From contig JANFAH010000004.1 in assembly GCA_024663395.1 (NCBI GenBank), positions 682,001 through 746,000 of the forward strand: 64,000 nt of DNA. The letters run 5' to 3'. Shown here piece after piece: positions 1-12,633 of the stretch. The number at the start of each line of letters is the position of its first letter. Position 1 is the stretch's first letter. Position numbers and translations under genes: made by a program. Source of the stretch: Pisolithus tinctorius (Eukaryota; Basidiomycota; Agaricomycetes; Boletales; Pisolithaceae). The notes under the pieces were generated by a model that did not search any database, was not told where the DNA came from, and saw only the letters and a program-made list of their open reading frames with translations.

Positions 1-2230
1 CTCTCCGAGAACCGAATCTGGGGTTTGACCAGGTTTATACCACGTCTCACTGCGGTAATGTAACACTTGGAAAAAAAATGAGACGGAGTTCAGTTACTCA
101 CACAGGTTTTCCAGTGAGCGGGTTGATGACCTGCCGTCAAGATTAATATCAACCACATAATTCTCCAGTCAAATATACCTTCTCTAGATCAAAGTTCTTC
201 GAACCATCTGCGGCCTCCTGGAACAGTTTCCCAGAGCCATGTCCGAGCAATCCATGGTTGGCAACTTGCAGCTCGGATGCCCTTGCATCCCAAGCATTAT
301 ACAGGTCAAGATCGCCGGGGTGAATGAAAGTCACGACCATATCTACAAGGATGGGTCAGGTCCCCAAGCCTGGGGGTTTTCTGATAGAGCTTACTGGACG
401 CTTTGGCGACTAAGATATTCTATGCGGGCCGTTGAATATGCTGCTCTTCAAAAGATGTCGTGAGATGACTCACTGCCAGAGAGACATTTTTGAAACCAGT
501 CGATTCTCGTACGTTATAATAGTTCTTAGAAACATGAATAAGGGTGGGTGCGAAGGGAGAATGAAATCGGTTATTACAGGTATCTGGAAATTTGGTGGAT
601 TAGAATAGGAAAGGGAGAACCAACAGTAGCACCACTTACATTGATCCCAGCTGGTATACCTAACAGAGTTAACCTTAGCGTTGTGCGAGGGATAAAAAGT
701 AACACAACTGACTCCCCGTAGTAAACTGGACAATTTCTGGTGCAGTAAAGTCAGGCCTCCGGAATATATCGATTTCAAAGTCTTTTCCCCAAGGCAGGAC
801 TGTGATGAGCTCGGGTGCGTCGTTGACCAGTACATTGTACTTGGCGCTCAACTCCTTGTTGACGATGGCAGTGAAGCCTTTGCAGCATTAAAACATTGCT
901 TGCTCTCATCCTTGTCGCTCACCTTCCCATTCAGCGCGTCCACCATAAGGATCAACGTAGGTCTCTACGAACCCGATGTAACTCTCGACAGCAGGGCCAA
1001 CATCTTTAACCCAGTGCGTAGACCCCTTTTTGTGCTCTTCGATTGAGCCGGTCTCAAAGCTGACCGAGCATTTCACGTCAACCGAGAATACCAAATAATG
1101 AGCACGTACGATTTGATGTAGCACTCCAACATTTTCGTTTGAATTTCGTTGGCAGTGTATTTCTTTGCCTATCAAGAAAAAGGTCAAGATGGCGAAACAG
1201 AAATGCAGATCAAGAGATCTCATGCCTCTTGCAGCGCAGTGATGACTTTGGAAAGCGATTCTGAGAAGTCGCCATATTCAACAGCCAACTTTGCCGTTCC
1301 GGAAGCTATGCTAATATCATGCAGGGCCGGTGGTTGTTTGATGGCGGACGCAACAAGAAGAGTAAAGTCCCCCGGTTCGTTCTTACACACTCTATTAAGA
1401 ACTGAGCATGTGAATGGCGCCCAGTATAAGTATGGATTTGATATACCGGGTGTTGAGAACGTCAACGCCGATCTTTTCTGCGGCTGCCTGAACCGCTAAC
1501 ACTTCTTCGTCAGTGACAACTTCACCCAAGTAGTAGTTTGAGATGTGACCCTCGCTGCGCTTGCCAATGAACAGCAAACTCTTAGGGGTCGTAGAATATA
1601 TGTGTTCCTTGAGCTAAATCAACACGAGTGAGCAGACGAAAAGACGAGGTAACTATGGGAAGCACTTGCCGTTTCCCACAGAGGCATTGCATTGGCTACG
1701 TTCGTCGACGCGGCTATGATTTTTGCAAATTCGCCAACCGGAATGCGAGGGACAAACTTCGTGAAGCCGAAGCTCTTATAATTAGCCAGGTTTTGCATGA
1801 CCTGGGATGATGAACCCGCCGGTCGAGTCACATACGCTCAGAAGATACCATCAATCTGACAGACCTGAGCAGTATACTGGAGAGCGTCATCAAAGTCTTG
1901 TTCGCTTACACCTGATCGTTGCTTCAATGCCTCTAGATCGGTAAGTTTTCCGTTGGCGCTGAAAGTGAGGACGAGAAGGTCGTAGAGGGTGTGTGCTTGA
2001 GGCGTCCATTGACCCTGAACGATGCGAGCACCTGCCCAACACGCTTGTCCGATGTAATGAGCGTACAGCTTTTCTCTCGACCTATCGACCGTGATCATAT
2101 TCAAGTTACACGAAACCCACCAAAGCGGCGGGAGGACGCACGTCAACTGATCAAAAGCCTTTGCGACATCCACCCTACAGACTGGGGGAGCCTTATCCGC
2201 TAGGTAGCGTTCTGTCAGGAGGGAAGCCAT
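1..2230 (-). pseudogene. Dipeptidyl peptidase III, degenerate copy A (cut by window edge)
   Basis: Zinc exopeptidase of family M49 that releases dipeptides from peptide N-termini in the cytosol. The start at 2230 (MASLLTERYL) is equivalent to that of the intact neighbour, and the exons follow in the same order, including the segment [14 protein letters not shown] near 1040. The zinc motif, HELLGH in the family, reads HGLLGH here (about 240-256), so the catalytic Glu is Gly. A codon that is TTA in copy B is TGA here (about 354-358), and one base is lost at the nearby exon edge. The C-terminal end, including the third zinc ligand region, lies beyond the window. The copy can be aligned over its whole visible length but cannot encode an active enzyme. 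A minor alternative is that sequencing errors cause the stop; the Glu-to-Gly change alone would still abolish catalysis. Confidence 0.85.
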
Positions 2231-2467
2231 TCAAGTTCGCAAGTTAGGATTTACACTTCGTAATCTGACGAGCGAGGGTGATAGTGCGCGCATGATGATA
2301 GGATCCCCCGGACCGCATACGAAGAACGCGCATCCATTGGGTAGCACGGAGCGTCCCCGTTTACAGAGGTAACAACGCGGACAACTTGATTGTCATGAAG
2401 TGGAATTACTTCTGCTCAAAATCCCGTTATTTATGAGTAATCCATTTGACTCCGTCCCAAAGACAAA

Positions 2468-5445
2468 TTATAGGTTTCTCTCGATTAAACTCTCGATCAT
2501 ACCACCCGCGGTAAGTGGGTATTCCTTCAGGACCACCTCACCATCGACAACAAAGGTATTCGGTTGCAACATCATCTTGCGCGGCTGCTTCATCTTCAAC
2601 ACCACATCTCGGATTTCTCCTAGCCATCCCGGTAACGGCGTCGTCAACTCGGTATAGAATTTCCTCGCGCCTGGACCATCCGCTGTACTCCGGCGGACTT
2701 GTAGTTCAAGCAGAAGTTTTCCGGCGATCGATTGTCCTTCTTTGAGAACCTTTTCGCGATCCACCTGAGAAATCATCGTTAACATCATGTTTTGGATATT
2801 ACAGAGGCACACATACCCTGACGTAGACGTTCTCCAATTCGCCGTTGGATCCACGAACTTCCTCGAGGCGCACCAAACCCTCATTCAGCATGAAATTTGT
2901 GATTCCTAACCTGGCATTGCAGAAAGGGTCAGCATATTCCGTGTTCGTGTCGAAAACAGACGGAGTCAAGTCTGCCCACCGAGCCTGCATATGAGCTTGA
3001 CCATGCTTTTTGGTGACCGGATCATAGAACTCGAGACCACTGTACTGTTTGGGGAGTCAATATGTTGCTAGCTGAAGCACGGTAACGTGAGAATCACCCC
3101 AAAGATCTTCAGAATGGTAGGGTGGTTTGCAACTACATAAGGTAAATCAATTGCCCATTAAACACGGGAACCGACAATGAAACCCACGGTATAATGCCAC
3201 AGCTTCAGCGCGACATTCTTCCATGGAAGAGGAGACCTCTCCGAGAACCGAATCTGGGGTTTGACCAGGTTTGTACCACGTCTCGCTACGGCAATATAAC
3301 ACTTCAAAAGAACGAGGCAGAACTCGATTACTCACATGGGTTTTCCAGTGAGCGGATTGATGACCTGGTATCAAGATTAATATCGGGAACATAATTCATT
3401 CGCAAAACGCGCCTTTTCGGGATCAAAGTTCTTCGAACCATCTGCAGCCTCCTGGAACAATTTCCCAGAACCATGTCCCAGCAACTCATGGTTGGCAACT
3501 TGCAGTTCGAATGCCCTCGCATCCCAAGCATTATACAGATCAAGATCATCAGGGTGGATGAAGGTCACAACCTCGTCTACAAGGATGGATAAGGTCCCCA
3601 AGCCTGGGAAGGTTTTCGATAGAGCTTACTAGGCGCTTTGGCGCTCAGAATATTCTATACGGGCCGCTGAACATGCTGCTCTTCAAAACACGTCATAAGA
3701 TGACTCACCGCCAGAGAGACATTTTTGAAACCGGTCGATTCTCGTATGTTGTAGTAGTTCTTAGAAATATGGATAAGTGTCAGTGTGAACACCAAATGAA
3801 ATCGGTCATTACAGGTATCTAGAAATCCGGTAGGTTAGAAAGGAAGGAAAGAACCGAGAGTAACAGCACTTACATTAATCCCGGCTGGTATACCTAATCG
3901 AGTAAAACTTAGCGTTTTGTAAGGGATAGAGAGCGATAAAACTCACCGCCCGTAGCAAACTGGACGATCTCTAGTGCAGTAAAATCGGGCTTCCGGAACA
4001 CATCGACTTCAAAGTCCTTTCCCCAGGGGAGAACCTTGATAAGCTCGGGAGCGTCGTCGACGAGCACATCGTACTTGGCACTCATCTCCTTGTTGACGAT
4101 GGCAGTGAAGCCTTTGAAGCATTAGAACACTGTTCTCTCCCATACTTGTCGCTTACCTTCCCACTCAGCGCGTCCACCATAAGGATCAACGTAGGTCTCA
4201 ATGAACCCGATATAGCTCTCGACGACAGGACCGAGATCCTTAACCCAGTATGTAGACCCCTTTTTGTGCTCTTCGATTGAGCCGGTCTCAAAACTGCCTA
4301 GGCATTCCACATCAGCCGAGAATACCAAACAAGAAGTACGTACGATTTGATGTAGCACTCCAACATTTTCGTTTGGGTTTCGTTAGCAGTGTATTTCTTT
4401 GCCTATCGAAAGAAAAAAGGTCAGGGTGACGAAACAAAAATCAATTGATCACATGCCTCTTGCAACGCTGTGATAACTTTGGAGAGCGGTTCTGAGAAGT
4501 CACCATATTCAACAGTCAACTTTCCCGCTCCAGAAGCTATGCTGATATCATGCAGGGTTGGCTGTTGCTTGCTGGCAGACGCGACAAGGAGAGTAAAGTC
4601 CCCCGGTCCGTTCTTACGCACTCTGTTAAGAAGTGAGCATATGACCATCCAATATAAGTATGGATTGGAAATACCGGGTATTGAGAACGTCAACGCCAAT
4701 CTTTTCCGCAGCAGCCTGAACCACTGACACCTCTTCGTCAGTGATGACTTCACCCAAGTAGTAGTTTGAGATGTGACCCTCGCTGCGCTTGCCGATGAAC
4801 AGCGAACTCTCGGGGGTCGTAGAATATATATGGTCCTTGAGCTAAATCAACACGAGTGAGCAGACGAAAAGACGACGCAACGATGGGGGCCACTTGCCGT
4901 CTCCCACAGAGGCACGGCATTAGCTGCGTTTGTCGACGCAGCTATGATTTTTGCAAATTCGCCGACGGGAACGCGAGGGACAAACTTCGTGAAGCCGAAG
5001 CTCTTATAATTAACCAGGTTATGCAAGACCTTGGATGAACCCGCCATTCAGTGCATACGCTGCGAAAAGATCCCACGAATCTGACACACCTGAGCGGAAT
5101 ACTGAAGAGCGTCATCAAAGTCTTGTTCGCTCACACCTGATCGTTGCTTCAATGCCTCCAGGTCAGCAAGTTTTCCGTTGGCGCTGAAGGTGAGGACGAG
5201 AAGGTCGTAGAGGGTGTGGGCTTGGGGCGTCCATTGACCCTGAACGACACGACCTCCTGCCCAACAAGCTTGTCCAATGTAATGAGCGTAGAGCTTTTCT
5301 CTCGGCCTATCGGTTGTAATCAGATTCCGGTTACACACCAGAGCGGGAGGACGCACGTCAACTGATCAAAAGCCTTTGCAACCTCCACCCTGCAGATCGG
5401 GGGAGCCTTGTCCGCTAGGTAGCGTTCTGCCAGGAAGGAAGCCAT
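2468..5445 (-). CDS. Dipeptidyl peptidase III, copy B
   Basis: Complete M49 gene in many exons. Start [10 protein letters not shown] at 5445; then [53 protein letters not shown], the intact zinc motif [10 protein letters not shown] (about 3460-3490), [11 protein letters not shown] with the third zinc ligand (about 3190-3210), LENVYVRV, and the end [14 protein letters not shown] at 2468. The stretch expected between KIFG and LEFYDP (roughly 20-25 residues including a conserved RAGL-like helix) is absent: only a short intron-like sequence separates them near 3040-3110. Activity is therefore uncertain despite the intact metal site. Two introns appear to use GC instead of GT donors (after LQEA-E near 4455 and after DPEK near 3415; copy A has GT at the second). 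The upstream 150 bp resembles that of copy A, so the promoter was duplicated too. Confidence 0.9.
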
Positions 5446-5672
5446 TCTCGTTTTCAAGCTAGGGTTGATATTTCGTAGTCTGAGCAAGGGTGATGATGGT
5501 ACGTGGTGATAAGATCCCCCGGGCCGGACACCAAGAACACGCTTCCATTGGCTGGCACGGAACATCCCCCTTTTTCGGAGGTCAAGGCCGCCAAAATTGA
5601 CCAGACCAAGGCCTGACTGGACGAAAGAGGAAGGAAGAAGAAGAAAAACGTAATTAAAAAAAGTCAACCAGT

Positions 5673-5756
5673 AGCCCACCGCGAGGGTCGAACTCGCAGC
5701 CTTCAGATCGCCTAGTCATAAGAGTCTGACGCTCTATCCGATTGAGCTAGGCGGGC
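5673..5756 (-). tRNA. tRNA-Lys (anticodon CTT) with a 10-nt intron
   Basis: Read on the minus strand, the acceptor arm GCCCGCC pairs with GGTGGGC, the D arm is TAGCTCAATCGG-like and the T arm GCGAGTTCGACCCTCGC is intact. The anticodon stem TCAGA/TCTGA encloses CTCTTA, a 10-nt insert at 5709-5718 (TGACTAGGCG) and the final A, so the insert sits one base 3' of the anticodon, the standard position of nuclear tRNA introns. The anticodon is CTT, which reads AAG lysine codons. Confidence 0.95.
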
Positions 5757-6040
5757 GACACGTTCCATTCATCCCAGAGATTTATGAGAGGCTACATACT
5801 CATCCTTACGGATCCATACAAACATATAGGGAACAATCCAGTCCAAGAAGAAATAATATCACAAATCATCCATCTAAACAAGTTGCATCCCGGCTGAAAA
5901 TCCCCATCTCGTTACAGAATTCCCTTGGGAAACCATCGCTTGAACACACATTATGAACGTACACACATCCCAATTTCGAGAAGACAACTTGAAAATTTCC
6001 TATGGATTGCCGGAGATGAAGAACATAAAACTTGCGGACG
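5757..6040. other. Intergenic region
   Basis: Lies upstream of the tRNA and downstream of the hypothetical gene ending near 6041. I see no coding potential or repeat in it. Confidence 0.5.
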
Positions 6041-7107
6041 TCACCCGCGAAAGGAACCAGTACGATTATAGTTATCGTGCCTTCGAGCGTTTTCCTGGGA
6101 TGATAAAATCACCATACCGGACGTCTGTGAGGCACCGCCATCGGTCTGCAGAAACTCCGCCGGGACGCGCGGTCGATGACGCCGTGATCTGCTTGGCGGG
6201 CGATGGACCCTGTGCATTGTTTCTGCACCCGTCGACGTCCCTACGAACATATTCGTGATGTCGCAGAGAACACCATCCTGGCTTGCCTCTTTCGAAATAC
6301 CATGACAATCTCCTTGCGCTTTTGAGGGGGATCGCGAAGGATTAGTGCACCTTGGATCCACAGTCGTACGCAGCAAACGCTTGCGAGTAACGCATGGAGT
6401 CAAAGTTGATTTTTGAGCAGGAGCATCCCAGTCGTAAATTGCGTCGCAACCTTCGTTCTCCTTGCCACAGGAGTGCGTGGTGCTTTCTCTGTCAGCACGT
6501 TCACCACGGCGTCCGTCGTTCCGGGCTGAAGAACCGTGACGCGAAAGCTTGTTATACGTCTTAAGCCGATTCTCGGCAGTCCGTGTCCTTAAAACAGCGG
6601 AACCAGCCACTTTGATAGTAGCCTTTCGTTGAAGTTTGATTCGAGGAATGTTGGGCGGAGAAAGAAGTGCGAGATGAAGGTAGGTGCCTGCAGATTCCGC
6701 GCTATAAACAGACACATCGTCGTTGGAAATGGGTGACTTGGTTCGAGACTCGGGATCATCGTCAGGTGAACACGGTTGATCCTATGCAGGCGGTTAGCTG
6801 TGACAAACCACTCGTTGTTGAAAATTACCACGGTAGTGTGTGAGTACGTGCACGCCGCTTGAGGACTATGCGATGCAACGATGCTGTTCTCGGGGACAGA
6901 AGTTTCCGGTGAATGGGAGAAGCTTTCAACCACCGCAAGGGCTCTCTTCCCCGTATTGCACGTGGACTCACAACACCAAGAATCCGGTAGGACGTTTGTC
7001 GACGAGATCAAACGGGGAGGGGAGATATCCAAGGGACAGCGGCCACCAGGGCTCGAGCACTTTTCTTTGTTGTTTAAGGGAACGGGCGGAAGCGGTTTGT
7101 TGGAAAG
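6041..7107 (-). CDS. Hypothetical protein with KEN-box motif
   Basis: I do not recognise the family. Reading leftwards from about 7107, an exon opens with NKPLPPVPLNNKEKC and LDISPPRLISSTNV, runs to AACTYSHTTV, is joined across a short intron (gtaatttt...catag, about 6785-6840) to DQPCSPDDDPESRTK, and then to a basic Ser-rich stretch. Visible short motifs are CGKENEG, RKRLLRTT and GVLCDITNM, which resemble the KEN box, an RxxL-type destruction box and a DITN-like motif of proteins degraded by the APC/C. The beginning is uncertain: an ATG at 7218 (MAPCQFLPCEKS) is possible, but the connecting intron would be out of phase. The last 40 codons may also be misframed. A cell-cycle role is only inference from the motifs. 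Confidence 0.4.
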
Positions 7108-7435
7108 CTGTTGGGTACGAAGTCATTACAATGAGAAGACGGGCAACGAAAGGGTTACTATGCGCACCGCTCTATTCCTACCAGATTTCTCACAGGGAAG
7201 GAACTGACAGGGCGCCATGGCCAGCAAGGCGCAAAGGCAGGAACGAGGAAACGCACGAGGACCTGAAAGACGATGGGTGATGGCGGGTGGGACGAACAGC
7301 ACACCTGTGGTCCATGTCAGCCTCACCCAGGATAGGGGGTTGTTCGATCTCGGAATGTGTTTGACTAATTCGGAGTTGGCACAAAACCTAATACATAATG
7401 TCTGGACGGACCACAACTCTTTTGACACTCGCAAG

Positions 7436-8515
<1,080 letters not shown>

Positions 8516-8854
8516 CGACTCTGCCACCCCTGCATTCATTACGTGTCTGACGCGTTACCAGATATTGTGAATGAGACAATTTGAATCTGGATGCAACGTC
8601 TTTTTTTTACACAGGATGTTGTACAATATATATCCACCTTCGAATTGACATCGCCTTCGATATGGCTTCAATGGTGTGTGGATGTAAATGGTTGCTTCGT
8701 TCCGCAGTTTCGTATTAGTGCTATACTTCCTCGAGGATACTAGTGCCGTACTTCCTTGAAGATATTAGATCACTTGCCTGTTATGGTAGGGAGCACTTCC
8801 AACGTCGGGCTACATAGTATGAGTGGTTACTTGGGTAAAACGTCCATACGCGAC
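8516..8854. other. Intergenic region between FUR1 and SCO1
   Basis: Holds the 3' region of FUR1 and the promoter of the co-directional SCO1 gene. A pyrimidine run (about 8608-8616) is the only simple feature I see. Confidence 0.5.
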
Positions 8855-9835
8855 ATGCTCAAATTCGTTCCTTTGACTCGCTGCTCGTGGCTACGGACGA
8901 GTGAGCGACTGTCAGTTCTAAAGCCTCCAGCAAGGTGGACGCGAACACAGAGACGGCTTTATTCCGAGGTTCGCCGTAACACACCTACAGGTGCTCAGGA
9001 TAGGGCCACGGTCGGGGTGAGGCGAGAACACCTTCTCAGTCAGGTGGTAACTTCACTTATGTCGTCGCCGTAGGTCTTCACTCCAAAAGCTGCCGCGCTA
9101 TTCGTGGCAACGGGCATCGGACTGTACTTCTACTTCCATCATGAAAAGCAAAAGCTCCTGGAGCAGAAACGTATGTCGCTCAGAGTTAATACCTACGTCA
9201 TGTCACTCGTCCTTTCACCACAGAGAAACAACTAGAGTCCCGTACCGTTGGTCGAGCACAGGTCGGAGGTCCGTTTACGCTGACGTCGCACGAGAACAAG
9301 TCGTTTTCAGACAAGGACCTGCTTGGAAAATGGAATTTCGTGTACTTTGGCTTTACCAACTGTCCTGATATCTGTCCTGCTGAATTGGACAAGATCGGGG
9401 CAGTGGTCACTCCGCTGGGTAAGTCCATATGTACGAACTTCTTTGATTTCATGATCTTCGTCGTTACTATGGTCCGTAGAAAAAGAGTACGGGAATATTT
9501 TCCAACCCGTTTTCATTTCGGTCGACCCCGCAAGAGACACCATCCCACAAATGCAGCGCTACCTTGCCGACTTCCATCCTCGCATCATCGGCCTTATGGG
9601 TGACTATGCGACCACCAAGAACGTATGCAAGGCATATCGTGTCTACTTCTCGACACCACCCAACGCAGATCCGAATGGCGACTATCTGGTCGACCACTCT
9701 ATATATGTTTACCTCATGGACCCGAAAGGCCAGTTCGTAGAAGCATTTGGCCAGAGCACGACAAGCGAGGAGGTCGTCGAAAGAGTGAAGAAAGAGATTG
9801 CTGAATATGAACAAGAGACCGGCAGGAAGATATAG
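8855..9835 (+). CDS. SCO1: SCO1 copper chaperone of cytochrome c oxidase
   Basis: Inner-membrane protein that delivers copper to the CuA site of cytochrome oxidase subunit 2. From ATG 8855 (MLKFVPLTRCSWLR) the first about 35 residues are Arg- and Ser-rich without acidic residues and end in RRLYSE, a typical mitochondrial presequence. Exon 2 (from 9074) gives one membrane helix, AALFVATGIGLYFYF, followed by HHEKQKLLEQK. The thioredoxin-like domain has the copper motif CPDICP (C-x3-C) after YFGFTN, then ISVDPARDT, KVCKAYRVYFSTPP and the conserved copper histidine in YLVDHSIYVYLMDP. It ends EYEQETGRKI. Introns lie at 9017-9073, about 9171-9222, and before the EKEYG segment near 9480. The neighbouring NDUFB7 gene is also mitochondrial, but the two are convergent, not an operon. 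Confidence 0.95.
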
Positions 9836-10027
9836 AAATCCGACGCCGGTAGCGAGTGGTCGTGGAGTATTTCGCAAGTTTTTAGATTACTTTATCTCTC
9901 CCATGTATTCACGGCATTTGGCAATTCACTATCACAACTCAGAGGACAGAGGTACGTGCAACGAACCGTACGGAGATGAATATTTGTGAACCTTGCGCAC
10001 GGAGTTGTGTGGGTAACGTGCATCGAT

Positions 10028-10478
10028 CTAATAAGTGTCCTCTAATTCCTCCGCCTGTTGAAGCTTTAGCTTGGACATCTTCTTCATCCGTCGCATCATG
10101 CTACGTTGGTAAGAAAGGTTAGCACCAGATGTCAAGTAAACATTGTTTTGAGGCTCACTCGTCGTATTGACACCTGTCGCCCGGGGGAATACGGTCAGCG
10201 AACGATTCACCGAAGTCCTAGGATATAGCACACCCACTTCTCGTACGAGTGACGCTCGTTTTCACACTGCCATGGAAGGTAGTAATTTTGTCTCCGGCAA
10301 ACATTCAATGGTACCAGTAGTCTGCAACCGTCCAGCGGACCCGAATGAGATAGGAAGAACGCCCAGCGGTAAAACAAACATTATTTAATAATACTCACGC
10401 GGAGCACTGATCCCTCCAGGCTACAGGAACCTTGGCAGCCTTGAGTTCCTCTTGCGATGCTATGTGTGAGGATGTCAT
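10028..10478 (-). CDS. NDUFB7: NADH:ubiquinone oxidoreductase subunit NDUFB7 (B18)
   Basis: Accessory subunit of complex I on the intermembrane-space side. From ATG 10478 the protein reads MTSSHIASQEELKAAKVPV, AWRDQCSA, LLVPLNVCRR, YYLPWQCENERHSYEKC, then QYDDMMRRMKKMSKLKLQ and ends EELEDTY. It has the twin Cx9C motif of the family: C-SALLVPLNV-C and C-ENERHSYEK-C, which form the two disulfides of the helical hairpin made by the Mia40 pathway. Three introns are needed. One follows GCTCCGC (gtgagt). The second begins inside the EK codon pair. The third isolates a 15-nt exon (TGTCAATACGACGA region), so one exon is very short. Phases agree at every junction. Confidence 0.92.
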
Positions 10479-12280
10479 GGATGTTGGTCGCGAACTGCTA
10501 AACTGTCGGTTGCGGTCTGGTGGTGTGGCTGTGCTAATAGTTCTTTTCCTGCCACACTGCAGATTGACAACCAGATGGCATGACTCCCTCAGACTGACGC
10601 AATACTTACAGGCTGAAACAGGTCGCCGGAAACCTGGCGAGTCGCAATATTCCATCCCATCAGGAAGTTGATTTATGTAGAACATTGAACTTCGCATACT
10701 CCGATCAGTGGAACGGACCACGGATTATGGTCCACCGGAACTCAAGGGTAGACCGTATCTTTCACGGGCTTTTGGAATCTAAAGTGCAATTTTTTGACAG
10801 TTCGAACTCGTTGGCGGGTTACAGAACGCTGAAAGGCGCTATCTCCCCCAGTGGTACGGTACGGTTAGTAATTGCCCCTTCTGGTGACAATGCCACTCAG
10901 AGATAGGAGTAGATGACAAAGCTAAATATCTCTGTTTGTGATTCCACGGGAAGACTGAAGATCGATACGTACCGGTGTCCTACGGATAAGGCGGGCAATA
11001 CGCTGCCCGCAGAGCCCTTCTAACTTAAGCATGTGGTACGCTGTGCGAACACAGGATTATCCAACGTGACGCCTATCCTCCTAAGAAAAAATATTGCGGC
11101 ATGTTCATGAACTTTTATAACTTCCGTGACTTCACTAGGTTCCGATCTGCCGCGAACAGTTTGTTTGCCGCTATAGCCCGCTGTCTACCTTGTCTATCAG
11201 CACCTAGACCCTACTTGGTCGTTATTCACCCATTCGAGGTTGTGGTTACCTTGTTACAATGATGGGTACGTGCGAGGATCGGAGAATGAGGTGAGAAAGG
11301 CTGGTTGCGCGACTCATGCGGTTAGTATGTCTCAACATAGTCTGTGACCCTTCCTGAGCAGATGCATAAGGAAACTGGGTTGGACACGCCGCATTTTCCC
11401 GGAAGCTGTAACCGGAATAATTTGTGCATCATCGTTCTCAACTAGAACATCCTAGGGTGCTGTCTTCTGCTGTCCTAACATTATCACCGAGTCCACGAAC
11501 TGCTACCCACTCCGCAGATTCACACCCTGCCTATTGCAGCTTTCAGTCACACAAAGTGTGATACTACATATTGGGTAAGGACTTCTTATGTATGACAGCC
11601 ACAACCTCATGGTGGCTCTCTGATACCGCTAGTGACATCAGGGAAGACATATCGTTCGTGTAGGTTTATGCCATCAAAACACCGCCTGGGTCTCCTTGTC
11701 AAGGTCTTTGAATCAAACGGCCCCGGTTCACTACGACTGCCGTCTGACTAACTGGTGGGGTCCTCCATTTCATGCGTCACCATACTTACTGATTAGTTGC
11801 CGAAGCCTGCTGCTGATCGGCGTACTTTCTTCAGTCGTCTATTTACCCTTTTAAATACAAAGGCCTTTGACTAATTAGTTTCCAAGTTCCGGCTTTTTAT
11901 GATCAACCGACACGTAGCGTCTCGGAAATTCTAATACTTGCGCTCCGACGCCGACGTTGACGATCCAACCGGGTCAGGTCCCGTTACCATGCGTTTTGCC
12001 GGTATACAGCATGAAATCATTCCCTCCGTCAAGGGGATATGGCTTGCAAGTAAGTAATGCAACCGTAGATTTACTCAAGCTCTGCCTCAAAAGAGCCACC
12101 ATTCAATGCGTCAGGAAGGGCACATTCTATATTCTATGGTTATAGCGGAGAAACAGCAGTGGGTTGTACAGCACGAAATTGAGAGCATACACAGATATCG
12201 GCGGCATCACCGGAAAGCACATGAAAAACTGACGTTTCCGGGACCAGCGAGTGAGCGGACTGCTACTTTGGCTGCTCCGG
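10479..12280. other. Long non-coding stretch
   Basis: About 1.8 kb with no convincing reading frame. Between about 10907 and 11956 no frame is open beyond 60 codons on either strand. Short open stretches at 10685-10906 and 11957-12145 show no recognisable domain. No repeat, tRNA or structured element was seen by eye. It holds the promoter of NDUFB7 at its left end. Confidence 0.5.
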
Positions 12281-12633
12281 TCATCCCTCACGACTGCGGA
12301 GATACGCTAAAGCCTGGGCGGCAGCTACCTCCTTTGCTGCTCCTTGCGAAGGTCCTTCGCCGCGGCCGACCTCATACCCATCTACTAAATACACCAAGCA
12401 TGTGTTACCGACAGCCACTTTGAATAGACAGCAAAAATGCGACGCACAGAAAGCTTTAACCTCCCATGTTGGTCGGTTTTGGGGACCTCTCACTTTTGGT
12501 TCCCATTCAATTTTTCTAGTGCCACCGTACCTCCTCTGCATGAACTCGTTCAGTTGGAAGCGTTGATCCCCTGTTCCGTCCCCTTAACGGCGCAAAACAA
12601 CTGCATGAAGTCAGAGAACGTACGATCCGTCAT
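12281..12633 (-). CDS. Small double-stranded RNA-binding domain protein
   Basis: A protein of about 80 residues that is essentially a single dsRBD. From ATG 12633 (MTDRD) a 41-nt intron leads to DQRFQLNEFMQRRYG, KIEWEPKVRGPQNRPTWE, VKAFLDGYEVGRGEG and PSQGAAKEVAAAQALAYLR. The loop VRGPQNRPTWE and the C-terminal G-x-G-x-G/KEVAA helix are the dsRNA-contacting parts of the fold. The second intron (63 nt) falls inside the beta-sheet after VKAF. Stand-alone dsRBD proteins of this size are common in mushrooms. Its RNA partner is unknown. The first exon is the least certain part. Confidence 0.75.

Larger units (their letters stand above)
1..5590. repeat. Tandem segmental duplication, unit about 3.2 kb
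   Basis: Positions 1-2390 align colinearly with about 3237-5590 at an offset of roughly 3216-3236 bases. The match covers exons, introns and about 150 bases upstream of the start codons, so it is a DNA-level direct duplication and not a retrocopy. Divergence is appreciable in introns and at synonymous sites, so the event is not recent. The left unit continues beyond the window. Confidence 0.9.

Noticed and set aside
1149..1499. Plus-strand frame over DPP III copy A
   Set aside because: Antisense shadow of DPP III exons, mirrored at 4470-4727 over copy B.
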